The notes: a model not told the origin generated them from the letters alone. Positions 22,344 to 35,046 are shown, counted from the stretch's first letter. The stretch is 64,000 nt of DNA from Saprospiraceae bacterium (GCA_016717105.1 JADKGF010000015.1:1-64000), one strand, 5' to 3'. Translations and numbers: made by a program.

Positions 22344-22823
22344 TTAACGCCCATTGTCTCTACTAAACCAAGCAAAAAATAAACCGGCAACGCTTGATTG
22401 AAACAAACCATAAATAAGCCATGTGCAGACCATTTGGAACTCGACATCCATTGCCGCATATGTGATCCACAATATGGGTACAAGCGCAACAAAACTATAC
22501 ACCATTCCAAACTCAACACCGATTTTTAACCTGTTGCCGCCAAATAATTTTCTAAATCTATTCCAAAAAACAGCCAAAGACAAGGCTAAAACGAAAGGAT
22601 GAATAAAAAAATACACATCTCTACTCCCATCAGAATTAAATACAGGATTGATATAATCAACGAAAAAATTTGGAAATATTTTAATAGCCAAATACAGACC
22701 GCCATAACTCAATGCAAATATTGCAGCACCGGCGATCATCGTATTTCTAAGTATTTCTTTGCTGTTGCGTCTTATTCTGGCGTACCAGATACTCGCTTCA
22801 TTGTCGTAGGATGTTTGTTGCAT
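22344..22823 (-). CDS. Four-helix membrane protein of unknown function
   Basis: A 159-aa protein with hydrophobic stretches near residues 28-48, 70-88, 103-123 and 128-150. The cytoplasmic N-terminus is charged (IWYARIRRNSKEILRN). No family was recognised. It converges on the YdeI operon, with 28 bp between the stop codons, and is separated by about 70 bp from the Ppx/GppA gene on the same strand. Confidence 0.6.
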   Translation of the reverse strand: MQQTSYDNEASIWYARIRRNSKEILRNTMIAGAAIFALSYGGLYLAIKIFPNFFVDYINPVFNSDGSRDVYFFIHPFVLALSLAVFWNRFRKLFGGNRLKIGVEFGMVYSFVALVPILWITYAAMDVEFQMVCTWLIYGLFQSSVAGLFFAWFSRDNGR

Positions 22824-22891
22824 GATGAAACCAAAAATAATTGAGTAAAAATATTATAATTGTTCGAAAGAAAACATAAAAGTGACTAAGA

Positions 22892-23813
22892 TCATTTTTC
22901 ATTTTCGGCCATCTCGGACAAAACACCTTCTTTCAGGGCAAAAGGCGAAACATTGATGGATTTGGGTTGCACCAATTGGATGATTGTATTTTTCAATACC
23001 ATGCCGACTACGATCAGTTTTACCCTTTTCTGCTGGCAATCCTTTTTATTTTGAGACCTTTGATTAAAGTCTGAATTAATAATGATATTGTAGAAGGATT
23101 CGAAGGTACCTAAGTCAATGGTACAAAGGTCAGATTCATATCCTGGTCCCAGAGACATCATTTGCAATACTTCAAATGATCCTGATGCTCCAGTGAGCGA
23201 ATCAAGTGAGACATCCTGCAATACAATTAGCATATCTTGGATCAAATATTTTGCAAAAGCAGATAGCTCAACGATTTCATTATTGCTTATGGGCTCGGTC
23301 TTGTGAAACTTTTCATAAAGAATTCCTACACCCATAGAATAACTGTTTGACCAGATTTTTGTACCGTTTTGTATCAAGAATAAATTCTGTACTGCCTCCT
23401 CCGATATCCATAATCAGGTGCGTGCCATTCCGCATGGCTGGTAACGTCATGATACCACGAAAAATATAGTCTGCTTCTTGTAGGCCACCTATGATCTCGA
23501 TATTTGTATTCAGGATATTTTGTGCAGCTTCTATAAATATATGCCTGTTTTTTGCCTTACGAAGCACTGCAGTTCCTACTACTTTAAGCCATACATGTTG
23601 ATACTGAGACAAGATTTCTTTGAATTCTCTTAGCGTTTCTAATCCAAATAGCAGCCTTTCTTCTTTGATAAAATCCACGCCTCCATCAGACAAAATTGTA
23701 AATACCCTTTTTCTAAAAATTGTTTTGAAACTGCCGTCCACCATCTTCTCTGCAATAAGCAAATGGAAGGTATTGGATCCAAGGTCTATGACAGCATATT
23801 TCTTCAATGGCAT
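22892..23813 (-). CDS. Exopolyphosphatase / guanosine pentaphosphatase family (Ppx/GppA; frameshift)
   Basis: Two frames (23813-23313 and 23377-22892) make one protein of about 306 aa, the short Bacteroidota form of Ppx/GppA. The actin-like ATPase-fold motifs are VIDLGSNTFHLLIA at the N-terminus, GTAVLRKAKN in the middle and DIGGGSTEF before the break. The second frame resumes with IQNGTKIWSNSYSMGVG, so the shift lies close to the TTCTTG near 23370. The enzyme degrades polyphosphate or pppGpp. Its ATG overlaps the stop of the upstream lipoprotein gene as TAATG, which indicates translational coupling. Confidence 0.87.
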
Positions 23814-24319
23814 TATTGCTGCGGATTCATTCCTGCCGCTTGTTTGATGATGTTTTCATAAAAATTTATACCAGCCTGCGTCATTTTGTTGGCATACATC
23901 GGCTTGTTATTCTTGTCCACAAAGACATAAAATTTACAATTTTTGGTGATATATACATCGACATCATAGACGATTTCTCCTTTTATCTGGAAAAACTTAC
24001 GAGCATCTGCTTTACAGCCTGTTGGGATTGTTCCTAGAGGACTATTAATATCGATAAAAGCGATGTTCTGATCTATACTAGGATCTTCACTTTGACTAAG
24101 ACTGAATGGTAATACATGGAAAATATAATCGATATAAGTACATTCATTCAATAATTTTACCATGACATCTTGGGGCAATCCAGGAATTGCTGGTCCTGAT
24201 GGTGCAGCTGCAGGTGGCACGTCACTTGTTGCAGGTTTTGTTTTATCTGCTTCAGGTTTGCAAGAAAAGAAAATTAAAACTAAAAAACAACACAATATTG
24301 ATTTAGAAAATAAGTACAT
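23813..24319 (-). CDS. Lipoprotein of unknown function
   Basis: A 168-aa protein with a lipoprotein signal (LVLIFFSC lipobox, Cys at about residue 20), then a Pro/Ala-rich linker (PPAAAPSGPAIPG) and a small globular domain containing two Cys residues. It would be anchored to a membrane facing the periplasm or outside. The stop overlaps the Ppx/GppA start by one base. No homologue is recognised. Confidence 0.65.
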   Translation of the reverse strand: MYLFSKSILCCFLVLIFFSCKPEADKTKPATSDVPPAAAPSGPAIPGLPQDVMVKLLNECTYIDYIFHVLPFSLSQSEDPSIDQNIAFIDINSPLGTIPTGCKADARKFFQIKGEIVYDVDVYITKNCKFYVFVDKNNKPMYANKMTQAGINFYENIIKQAAGMNPQQ

Positions 24320-24342
24320 ATTCTGATTGATTTTACTTGATT

Positions 24343-24930
24343 TTATAAATTGACTTCTGTCCGCAAGGTAATAAAATAACTTTTAAAATATACAAGATCA
24401 GGCGTATCTTTGTAAATATCTATGAATGATGAGGTGTATCTCGCTGCGATGCCTATTTTTTTATTGAGGTTGATACCTACTCCCAATAACCAACTGAGAT
24501 CACTTTTACCAAATTTGGTCACATCGTATTTCGATGATGACGCATTAAACAGATAGCCATATGACAGTCCACCTTCAGCCCTGACTTTGTAGTAACCACC
24601 TTTTTCTATATACCAGTCTCTCAGACTTACCACTACGGGTATTTCTAGGAAATTTAATGGAATTTTTTCATTGGCTTGCTTGCTAAAAAGTTTGACGGAC
24701 GAACCACGCTGGCTGTACAGCATCTCAAGCGCAAGGTCAAAAGTTTTATTATTGGTATAAGAAAGCCGACCGCCAGTAGTTAGCCCTAGCTTTTTGAATC
24801 CATACAAGCTATCGCCATCTATCTGAGAAATGTTAGTGCCAAGTATTAAACTAGCCTTAAATTTTTGTGCATGAATGTTTTGCATAAAGCATAACATCAG
24901 GAAAGTTATTGCAATGGTTATTTTGTGCAT
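24343..24930 (-). CDS. PorT-like outer-membrane beta-barrel protein
   Basis: A 195-aa protein with a signal peptide ending HAQ and alternating hydrophobic strands typical of small 8-strand outer-membrane barrels (KASLILGTNISQI, LALEMLYSQRG, YYKVRAEGGLSYGYL and SWLLGVGINLNKKIGIAARYT). It belongs to the broad Bacteroidota 'outer membrane protein beta-barrel' family. It lies 23 bp upstream of the lipoprotein gene and probably starts this minus-strand operon. Confidence 0.75.
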   Translation of the reverse strand: MHKITIAITFLMLCFMQNIHAQKFKASLILGTNISQIDGDSLYGFKKLGLTTGGRLSYTNNKTFDLALEMLYSQRGSSVKLFSKQANEKIPLNFLEIPVVVSLRDWYIEKGGYYKVRAEGGLSYGYLFNASSSKYDVTKFGKSDLSWLLGVGINLNKKIGIAARYTSSFIDIYKDTPDLVYFKSYFITLRTEVNL

Positions 24931-25028
24931 ATGTGTATTATATGATTAATATTTGTTCAAAAAACGTAAATTTAGAAGTTAAAAATATAAAACTTCGGCC
25001 ATTTTAATGTCGTCTGGCATGCATTTAC

Positions 25029-25036
25029 TACTTTTG
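25029..25036 (+). promoter_or_regulatory. -7 promoter element before the 25070 gene
   Basis: TACTTTTG fits TAnnTTTG and ends 33 nt before the ATG at 25070. It favours that ATG over the upstream ATG at 25007. Confidence 0.45.
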
Positions 25037-25069
25037 TGGTGCAAATGTATCAATTTATTGGTATTGATC

Positions 25070-25345
25070 ATGAATAAACACAACAAACCCACATTACAAA
25101 AATTGGAACAATTGTTCAGGCAATTGGATTATACTGTTAGGTATGAAAAAGGAACATTCAATTCAGGGTATTGTATTGTTGACGCTTCCAAAATTGTAGT
25201 AATCAATAAGTTTTTCAATACAGATAGCCGTGTAACAGTCTTATTGGATATCTTGAATGACATCTTGGATGATGACCAATTGCTACCTGAAAAATCAAGG
25301 CTTTTTTATAGAAACCTTTTAAAAAGTCAGGAATTAACCAAATAA
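25070..25345 (+). CDS. Small conserved Bacteroidota protein of unknown function
   Basis: A 91-aa protein starting MNKHNKPTLQKLEQLFRQL. It has an alpha/beta pattern with an YIV-type core strand (GYCIVDASKIVVINKFF) and a helical C-terminus. The ATG at 25070 was chosen because the candidate promoter lies just upstream and the preceding residues look non-coding. It is followed after 13 bp by the MBL-fold hydrolase, so the two form an operon. Confidence 0.6.
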   Translation: MNKHNKPTLQKLEQLFRQLDYTVRYEKGTFNSGYCIVDASKIVVINKFFNTDSRVTVLLDILNDILDDDQLLPEKSRLFYRNLLKSQELTK

Positions 25346-25358
25346 ATAGAACAAAATA

Positions 25359-26145
25359 GTGCAACCGATCAAAATCACCATGTTGGGCACCGGAACTTCT
25401 CAGGGTGTACCGGTCATAGGTTGTACTTGTGAAACATGTGCCTCACAAGATAAGAAAGACAAAAGACTGAGATCTTCAGTTCTGATAACTGTAGGCGATA
25501 AGAATATATTGATAGATGCTGGACCTGATTTTCGACAGCAAATGTTGAAATTCGGCGTTCTCCACCTTGATGCTATTTTGCTTACTCACGAGCACAATGA
25601 CCATATCATAGGAATGGATGATATCCGTCCATTCAATTTCAGACAAGGCAAGGAAATGCCAGTGTATGGTCTTACCCAGTATTGATGATGTAAAGGCAAA
25701 ATTTGGATATATTTTTGAAACATGTCCTTATCCTGGATCGCCTAGGATCATGTGCCATGAGATATTGCCAAATAACGACTATGAAATTTTCTCTGGACTG
25801 CACATACAAACAATCCATGTCATGCACGGCAACCTACCGATACTTGGTTATAAAATTGGGAATTTCGCATATATCACAGATGCTTCTTATCTCGATGAAT
25901 GCGCCATGAAGACGTTGAAGGGACTAGATATCTTGGTGCTTAATGCTTTGCAATATCGCAAACATTATTCGCATTTTACCTATGCTGAAGCACTAGACAT
26001 CGGTCAAAAACTCGAAGTAAAATCGCTCTATCTTACGCACATGTCACATGAAATGGGTTGTCACAAATTATTAGAAGCTAAATGTCCAGAGCATGTCTTT
26101 CCTGCGTATGATGGCTTAGTGTTGGAATGTGGTACAGACTTTTAA
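25359..26145 (+). CDS. PhnP-like metallo-beta-lactamase-fold hydrolase (frameshift)
   Basis: About 261 aa from a GTG start (MQPIKITMLGTGTSQG). Metal-binding motifs are LLTHEHNDHIIGMDDIR in the first half, then VMHG, AYITDAS and LTHMSHEM after the break. The TGTSQGVPVIGC start with CETC is typical of the PhnP/Bacteroidota MBL branch, which cleaves cyclic phosphodiesters or related esters. The frame breaks near 25678 at an ACCCAG run, where YGLTQY-stop should continue as PSIDDVKAKFG. Confidence 0.85.
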
Positions 26146-26259
26146 AATTCAGTTGGTAAATAACTTGAAAATTTCATAAAATAAATCACCTTTTTATTGA
26201 TTGATTCTGAAAATCTAATTACCTTTATTTGAATTATTTAACTTCAAAATTATATTAAA

Positions 26260-26724
26260 ATGGATGGACTCGAATACACAGAAAAATTAACACCATCAGG
26301 TCTTGAAATCGATACTCAAGCGAAAGCTTTTCTTAATGAGACAGCAAAGTGGGCAAAATTTTTGGCAATTGTAGGTTTTGTACTGGTAGGATTTTTTTTA
26401 TTGTTTGGTTTTGTTATGCTGGGCTCTTTGGATATGTTTAGCAGATTTATTCCGAATTTGGAAAATAGCGGTAGTTTACTTGGAGTTGGTATGGGAATAT
26501 TCTATATTTTATTGACTGTACTGTATTTATATCCTTTATGGAAATTGTATGAATTTGCTAATTTTTCCAAAAAAGCCCTTAACTCTAACGATTCTCACCT
26601 GCTTACCCAAGCTTTGGAGTCACAAAAATCGTTATTTAAGTTCATGGGGATTTTAATGATTTTACTCCTTTGTTTTTATGCATGTATGTTTTTATTTACT
26701 TTAGGAAGTTTTGCATTTTTGTAA
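26260..26724 (+). CDS. DUF5362-like membrane protein
   Basis: A 154-aa protein with a hydrophilic N-terminus and three hydrophobic segments (about 37-60, 78-97 and 128-152). The phrase YLYPLWKLYEFANFSKKALNS is characteristic of this small Bacteroidota family (recalled as DUF5362). It is a monocistronic gene between the MBL hydrolase and the alpha-2-macroglobulin. No function is known. Confidence 0.65.
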   Translation: MDGLEYTEKLTPSGLEIDTQAKAFLNETAKWAKFLAIVGFVLVGFFLLFGFVMLGSLDMFSRFIPNLENSGSLLGVGMGIFYILLTVLYLYPLWKLYEFANFSKKALNSNDSHLLTQALESQKSLFKFMGILMILLLCFYACMFLFTLGSFAFL

Positions 26725-26921
26725 TGAATCCACTAACAATTTTTCAACTCAAATAATCAATAATCCAAAATCAAAAATCCAAAATCCATCATCAAACATC
26801 ATTTAACCAATCTTTAACTAAATTTTATATACTTTCGTAGCCTGTTTTGCATCTGTTAAATAACATGTGTAATCTTTATTACAATTGTTACGTTTTAAAT
26901 GCAATATAATCTTGTTTATTA

Positions 26922-29900
26922 ATGAAAACCATCATCACCATCTTTGCCATTCTCATGGGAATATTCACAACAGGGACCTAAAGACAATAATTTTGATTTT
27001 AATAAAGCTTGGACTCAAGTAGAAAAATTTATAAAAGAAGGATTGCCACAGTCTGCACTCGAAAAAGTTGAAGAAATTCATACCCATGCACTTGCTGAGA
27101 AAAACAATCCGCAATTGGTAAAAAGTATCATATACATTTCGAGATTGTCTATCAATACTGATGAAAAAGGGATAGAAAAATCAATAGATCGCCTACAGCA
27201 AATCATCCAAACCACAGATGCGCCAGTAAAACAAATCACTGCAAGTTATCTGGCCGAATTATACCAAAAATATTTTGACAACCATAGATGGGAAATCTCT
27301 CAGCGATCTGAATTAACGGGTGACCAAGGATTAGATTTCCGAACTTGGACGACGAAGCAGTTTTTGCGGACAATAGAAAAATGGTATTTATTTTCTTTGG
27401 AAGACAAAAAAGCGGTGTACATAGACTTAGATCAATATGAAACAATTCTTAATAATTACGACCAAGAAGCGAAAAAATTCCGCCCTACTTTGTATGAAGT
27501 ATTGGCAGATCGTGCGTTTGAATTTTTCCAAAATTACGATAGTTATTCCAACGAAAATGCGGAAAGTTTCCAAATAAATAATGGATCCTACTTTGAAATT
27601 GGTAAGAAATTCGTTGCATTACCGCTCAAAGCTATAGATGAATCTTCAGCCAAATTTAAAGTGTTGAAACTGTATCAAGACATATTGGCAAACCAAATCG
27701 ACAATAAAAACCAAGAAGCTGAAGCGCAATACGATTTGTCGAGATTGACCTATACCTACCAAAATGCGGCCATCGAAGATAAAGAATCGGTGTATATAAA
27801 GAGTTTGACAGCCTTATCTGATGCGCATAGTGATGTTGAGTATTACTCAGAGATTGCTGCAGTCTTGGCTGGACAAATTAGAGGTAATGCAAATGATTCA
27901 TTGGCCAACAATAAAGCCATTGAAATTTGTGAAGATGCTATCAAAAAATATCCTAAATCCATTGGTGCCGCAAAATGTCAAAACATCATCAACGACATCA
28001 AAAAGACCGAGCATTCAAATTTTTGGTGAGCAGGTATATCCTTCAAAACAAGCAATGCTTTTTGCTTTAGATTACAATAATGTAGCTCAAGCGAGTATCA
28101 GCGTTGTAAAATTGGACAAGGCATTTGATGATTTCAATCAAAGAAATCAAGAAGAAATCATCCAGTACCTTAAAAAAGCGAAAAAAGTAAAAGAGCAAGT
28201 CCAGACATTGAAAACGAGTACAAATTATAAGACTCAAAGACAGGAATTTTCTATCGATGCATTGGGCTATGGAAAATACGCACTTTTGGTACAGTCCAAA
28301 GACAAAACTATCAAACAATACTTAATTTTTCATGTTTCAGATTTGTCCTATTCAACCTTTTTGGCAGATGGCAAAAGGACGTTTGTGGTTTCAGAAAGAA
28401 TCTCGGGACTTCCTGTTAAAGGTGCAAAATTAATCGTGAGCACCCAAAATTATAATCCGAATACTCGAAGATATGATATTGCCCAAAGCGGCGAATACCT
28501 AACCAATAGCAATGGCAAAGTAATCATTACAAACACATATGATCGCAATTTTAAAGTCATAATATCTAAAGGAAAAGATGTCTTGGATTTGTTTCAACAC
28601 CATTATAATTATAGCCAAGGCGAACCACACGAGTATAAATTTGCCGAGTTCTACACTGATCGTGCTATTTATCGACCCGGGCAAGTGGTGTTTTTTAAAG
28701 CAATTTTGCTGAAAAATGATGATAAACAAGTTCCTTCATTACTCAAAGGTGAAAGCGTAAATATCTTATTCCGTGATGCCAATTATCAAGAAATAGCCAA
28801 ACTTTCGTTAACATCGAATGATTTTGGTAGTATTAATGGTAGTTTCGTCATTCCAACAGGCAAACTAAATGGCAATTTTACATTAGAAATTCAGAGTGAT
28901 AGTGGCATAAATGGCCAAAAATCCATCCAGGTAGAAGAGTATAAAAGGCCTACTTTTGAAGTCAAAGTGGATCCATTGACTGGTGAATACAAACTTGCTG
29001 AAAAAGTAAACGTCAAAGGTACAGCACTAACACTTGCTGGTTCAACAGTGGATGGTGCAGAAGTAAGTTATAAAGTAGTGCGTTCGGCTAGATTTCCTAA
29101 TTGGGGCTGGTGGTGGCGAATGCCATATAATAGTAGTGAATTTATCGTAAGTCAAGGAAAAACTGTCACGAATGCTGATGGTACTTATCAATTTGACTTT
29201 GAGGCCATTCCGGATTTGTTGATCGAAAAAAAGGATAATCCGATATTTACATACCAAATCTCGGTAGATGTTACTGATCAGCGCGGAGAGACCAGATCTG
29301 CAACATCTTTTATTTCATTGGGTTATACTGCTTTTTCGTTGTCATCCAATCTATCAGGTGAAATGGATCTTGCAGACATGGATTGGCTCAAGGTATTTGC
29401 AAAAGCGACCAATGGTCAAGCCGTGGAAGCAAAAGGCCATTTTAAGCTTCATCAGTTAAAAGAACCTAAAAATGTTCAAATCGAAAAATATTGGGATGGA
29501 CCCGTTCATTTTCCATTGCCCAAAGCCATGTATGAAAAGAGTTTTCCACAATATCCGAGAAATGCAGCACATGATTTTACCAATTGGACTGTAGTAAAAA
29601 CAGTTTTATCTGGTGATTTTGATACCAAAGATTCATTGGCTATAGCACAAAAACTTACAGCTGGTGTATATAAATTGGAATTGGTTTCTAAGGATAAATT
29701 CGGTAATGAAGTAACTGCTCAGCAATATGTTGTAGTTACGGATTTTGTCAAAGGCGTTTTCCCTAAGTCAGACTTTCTTTTTGCAAAATTGAATAATAAC
29801 AAATTAGAGCCAGGCCAACAATTGGTGTTGGATTTGGGTGCTTCAGAAAAGGTGGTACAAGCATTGATTATCATTGAGAAAGATGGAAAAATCCTTTCAG

Positions 29901-32900
29901 AAGTTACCAAAAAAATAGATAAAAAAGGCAAGATCAACTTTGAAATTGAGGAGGCGCATCGAGGTGGAATAAACATAAATGTCAATTACCATTCATTCAA
30001 AAATCGTAATTTTAGCAAGGCTTTTCATATTGAAGTTCCTTGGTCCAACAAGCAATTGACCATCAAATATGAAACATTTAGAGACAAGACATTACCTGGT
30101 AGCCAAGAAGAATATCGTATAAAAATATCAGGTTTGAATCAAGATAAGATTGCTGCCGAAATGGTCGCTGCTATGTATGACGCTTCGTTGGATCAGTTTA
30201 TTGGTCACGACTGGAGACATAGTTTTTATCCGGATTCTTATGCCCATATTTCGGTAGAAGTACCTGGATTTCAGTTGGTAACAGGTAGCTATTATCATTA
30301 TGGCAATACCGGTTATGTAGATGTGAAAAGTCTGATATTACCTAGTCTGATTCCGTTGATCGATTATTATGGATATGGCGGAGGAAGAGGCGATGTAATC
30401 ATGATGCGTAGCATGAAAAGTGCCCCAGCTCCAGAGGCTGCAATGATGCAAGATGAAGGAGAAGGCCCAAGTGGAGCAAAATCTACGAGTCAAGGTAATG
30501 TAATAGATGGTGTAGCTGTTACAAATATTTCTGAAAAAGAGTTGGACAAAAAGCCAGAAGCCATAGAAGTCCAACCTAGAAAAAATCTCAAGGAAACTGT
30601 CTTTTTCTTTCCTGAACTAAAGACAGATGCGGATGGAAATGTGATATTGTCATTTACCATCAATGAAGCACTGACGAAATGGAGATTGATGACTTTTGCC
30701 CATACTAAGGATTTTATGACGGGATATGATGAGCGATTCGTGCAGACACAAAAGGATTTGATGGTGTTTCCAAATGCGCCTCGATTCGTTCGAGATGGCG
30801 ATCTACTTTCTTTTTCTGCCAAAGTATCCAATCTGAGCAAGGCAAACATAAATGGGAAGGCCAGCCTACAAATTTGGGATGCCATAACAATGCAGGATAT
30901 AACTTCAGACCTCCTTAAGTCAGGCGCTACCTTGGATTTTAGTATGGAAAGCGGCAGATCACAAGGATTGAGTTGGGATATTGCTATTCCTGATACGAAG
31001 TATTCGGCTATCACATATAGAGTTACAGCTACGGCAGGCGACCATTCAGATGCTGAAGAAAATACCATACCTGTTGTGACAAATCGCATCTTAGTCACAG
31101 AGTCGATGCCATTATGGATCAAAGGGAATACAACGAAAATGTTTACCTTTAATGCATTCAAAAATAATGCAAGTAAGACTAAGAAGGATTTTAAATATAC
31201 CTTTGAATATACTTCCAATCCTGTTTGGTATGCAGTGCAAGCTTTGCCTTATATCCAGCAGACCAATAATGTGAGCACTCAAGCTTTGGTGGATAGAATG
31301 TATGCCAATGTACTAGCTTCTAAAATTGCTAATGCCCATCCTAAAATAAAAGCTGTCTTTGATCAGTGGAGTAGCAAAGACAAACAGGCGCTGGTCAGCA
31401 ATCTATCAAAAAATGAAGAGCTTAAGTCTGCCATTCTTGAAGAGACACCTTGGGTAAGACAAGCCATGTCTGAATCTGAGCAAAAACGCAATATTGCGGT
31501 GCTTTTTGACTTGAATAAGCTGGCAAATGAGCGATTAGTAGCTATATTAGAGCTCAGTGAGCGTCAACTTTCCAATGGTGGATTTCCTTGGATATCAGGC
31601 GGTAGAGATAATGTATATACTACACAAAACATTTTGGAAAATATTGGACATCTTTACCATTTGGGTGCTTTGGATGTCGATGATGTAGCCTTGAGTGACA
31701 TCATCTCTAAAGGACTTAAAATATATGGATGATGAAATGGTCATTCGATATGAGAAACTCAAAGAAAATGTAAAAAAATACGGTGGCAAAATGGAAGATG
31801 ACCACTTGGATGATCTTTCCGTTCACTATCTGTATGTCAAGACATTTTTCAAACACGTCAATCCTACACCTGCATCTAAAGAAGCACGTGAATATTATTA
31901 CGATCAAGCTAAAAAGTATTGGCTCAAACGAGATCTATATACACAAGCCATGATAGGTCTGATCATGCAGCGCAATGAAGATAATTTGGTACAAAAATAT
32001 AGTAAAATCCTGAGAGAAAGATCGTTTAACAACGACGAGCTGAGTATGTATTGGAATGAGGGCAATGGATTCTATTGGTATCAATTGCCAATGAAAGCGT
32101 CATTCATTATTGATCAGTTATTTACAGAAGCTGTTGATAACAAAGAAGAATCAGATAAAATGAAAATTTGGTTGCTCAAAAACAAACAAACCAACCACTG
32201 GAAAACATCCAAATCTACGGCTGCAGCAATTTATGCGCTACTTTTACAAGGCGAGAAAGGCGATATATCACAATGGGTGACAGAAAGCGTCCAACCAGTC
32301 ATCATGGTAGGTAACGAACTCTTGAATACTTCGATAACGCAGTCTGAATCTGGTACTGGGTATGTTAAGAAAGCGTGGAATGCTGAAAGCATCAATAAAG
32401 AAATGTCCACGATCAAAGTAACAAATAATAACAAATCTATAGCTTGGGGCGCTGCGTATTATCAGTATTTTGAACAATTGGATCAGATAAAAACCTTTGC
32501 AGATACTCCACTCAAATTAAATAAAAAGTTGTACAAAGTAGTCTCCACACCAAAAGGAGATGAACTCACAGAGATCACTGAAAATACATCATTGAAACCA
32601 GGTGACAAACTCAAAATTCGCATTGAATTGCGTGTAGATCGCGAAATGGAATTTGTCCACATGAAAGACATGCGCGCTAGTGGATTTGAACCTGAAAACG
32701 TCATTTCAGAATACAAATATCAAGGGCAACTGGGTTATTACGAAACCACCAAAGACCTAGCGACACACTTTTATTTTACCTACTTACCTAAAGGCACATT
32801 TGTATTTGAGTATCCTGTGCGTGTAGTACATAAAGGCGACTTCTCAGGCGGTATTACCAATATCGAGTGTATGTATGCACCAGAGTTTAGTAGCCATAGT

Positions 32901-32927
32901 GAAGGGGCTAGAGTTAAGGTGAGATAG
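26922..32927 (+). CDS. Alpha-2-macroglobulin family protein (three frameshifts)
   Basis: About 2,000 aa over four frames. The ATG at 26922 gives the signal peptide MKTIITIFAILMGIFTTG, which shifts near 26978. The next shifts are near 28003 (an A-run, joining INDIKK to RPSIQIFGEQVYP) and near 31720 (an A-run, joining SKGLK to YMDDEM). After a helical N-terminal region come MG-type beta domains (DRAIYRPGQVVFFKA at about residue 575), and the A2M core (ETVFFFPELKTDADGNVILSFTINEALTKW). The usual CxEQ thioester is absent: the expected place reads LPYIQQTNNVST. Bacterial A2Ms trap or inhibit proteases in the envelope. Without the thioester this one would not cross-link its target. Confidence 0.88.
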
Positions 32928-33043
32928 GAGGATCGTTTATTTGTAGAATAGAGAAATGAGTGCAAGTTCGGATTTTGTTATACATCCTCCGCACTTTCCA
33001 CACAAAATGACTTCCAGAAGACAAAGATTGATACAAATAATCA

Positions 33044-33063
33044 TATATTTGTGTCTATCTTTG
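33044..33063 (+). promoter_or_regulatory. Two adjacent -7 elements before the aminopeptidase gene
   Basis: TATATTTG (33044-33051) and TATCTTTG (33056-33063) both match TAnnTTTG. The second lies 26 nt before the ATG at 33090. Either could serve as the promoter. Confidence 0.5.
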
Positions 33064-33089
33064 CATTTCAAATTTATACATACTAGAAT

Positions 33090-35046
33090 ATGAAAGTATT
33101 ATCCATATCTTGTTTAATGACCTTGTTTTTGGTTGTTTTCTTGCAAGTGTCTGTTTTTGCACAAGAGACAAACCAATATACTGATCAATATTGTAATAAA
33201 GCTCATAGTGCAAGAAATCATTTTAATCCTATGCTAAGGACAAATCCACTCACAGAAGGATATGACTTGAAATATTATAGATTTGAATGGGACATAGATC
33301 CAGCCATAAATGGTATCGCAGGCACAGTGACACCTTATTTTAAAGTCTTAGGCGATAATTTTGCTGAGATTAATTTTGACTTTTCTAGTGCGATGACAAT
33401 CGATAGCATTGTCTATCACGGTCAAAAACTCGCATTCTCACAGCCTTCAACTTATTTGCTTAAAATTACTTTACCAGCTGCGATCAGTGTAGGTACGTTG
33501 GATAGTTTGTCTATTACCTATCAAGGTGCGCCACCTTCAGGTGGATTTGGCTCATTTATTCAAAGCGAACATAATGGAGTACCTATTTTATGGACATTGT
33601 CAGAACCATTCGGGGCACAGGATTGGTGGCCTTGCAAAAACGGACTAGATGATAAGGTGGGTTAACATCGATATGTCATTAGTGACCACACCATCGCAAT
33701 ATAGAGCTGCGAGTAATGGATTGCTTGTTTCTGAGCAAGTATTGGCAGACAGTCGCAAGAGTTATCACTGGAAACATCGGTATGCGATTGCCCCATATCT
33801 AGTGGCCATTTCAGTGACCAATTACTCAGTTTATACCAATGACGTATTGCTTTCGGATGGTACCAATATGCCTATGTTAAATTACGTATATCCAGAAAGC
33901 GAATCAAATGCCAAAATAGGTACAGCTGCCAATGTCCGGGTACTACAATATTTTGATAGCTTGTTTGTCGCATATCCATTCAAAAAAGAAAAATATGGTC
34001 ATGCCCAATTTGGTTGGGGCGGCGGTATGGAACATCAGACTATGAGTTTTGTAGTAGATTATTCATGGGGATTGTTGGCGCATGAGCTCGCACACCAATG
34101 GTTTGGCGATATGGTGACCTGTGGCAGTTGGGAAGATATTTGGTTGAATGAGGGATTTGCGACCTACCTTGAAGGTTTAAGTCGTGAGCGTTTCCCGCAG
34201 TCAAATGGTGACTGGACTATATGGAAAACAAGTAAGATAAATTCGGTTACTTCTGGTGCATCAGGGTCTGTAAAAGTCGATAATCCAAATAGTGTTAATA
34301 GGATATTTAATGGTAGATTGACTTACAATAAAGGTGGTATGGTTGTGCATATGTTGAGAAGAAAATTGGGTGACGTAGCTTTTTTTAATGGTGTAAGAAA
34401 TTATCTAAATGCAAGGGCCTTTAATTATGCAACCACTTCTCAATTGCAACAACATTTAGAAGCCGTTTCTGGACAAAACCTTACGGAATTCTTAGCAGAT
34501 TGGTATGAAGGGCAAGGATTCCCTACCTACGATGTGCGTTGGGACCAGAAAGATTCGGCTGTGAAATTCAAAATCTTCCAAACAACTTCGCATGCTTCAG
34601 TGGACTTCTTCGAAATGCCAGTGGACATCAAACTCTGGCGAAGGAAAGAAGTGATTTTAAGTTTTGATCATGTGGTTTCAGGCCAGACTTTTGAACAATT
34701 GGTGGACTTCAAAGTGGAGAGTGTAAGATTTGACCCGAATTTGTGGCTTGCCGCCAAAAATGAAGTGACAAGAGAAAATCTATTTCCTACAGGTAGTGTA
34801 GATTTGGATGCAACCAGTGTTACGTTATTTCCAAATCCTGCGGCGAATGCCATTACCATAGTCAAAGATAATGCACTTCCAGCTCACTACGATATCAAGG
34901 ATGTCAATGGCAAAATTGTGAAAAGTGGTATTTTAAATGACTTTACGAACAGTCTGGATATTGTGGATCTTCCTGTGGGAACTTATATTTTTGCTTTGCA
35001 AGATGATAACAAAATCAGTATTAGTAAATTTATAAAAGCACAATAA
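33090..35046 (+). CDS. Secreted M1-family aminopeptidase with T9SS sorting domain (frameshift)
   Basis: About 651 aa. The signal peptide ends at VFAQ. The N-terminal beta domain leads into a break near 33657 (GTGGGTT), where NGLDDKV should run into NIDMSLVTTPSQYRAASNG. The exopeptidase signature appears as GGMEHQTM, and the zinc motif HELAHQWFGD (about residue 330) has its third ligand in NEGFATYLE. The C-terminal 75 residues are a type A sorting domain (VTLFPNPAANAITI to the end). It should be a zinc peptidase released or surface-bound through the type IX system. Confidence 0.9.

Noticed and set aside
30490..31218. 242-aa minus-strand frame inside the alpha-2-macroglobulin gene
   Set aside because: The plus strand encodes conserved A2M sequence here; the antisense frame has no start signals or recognisable domain.
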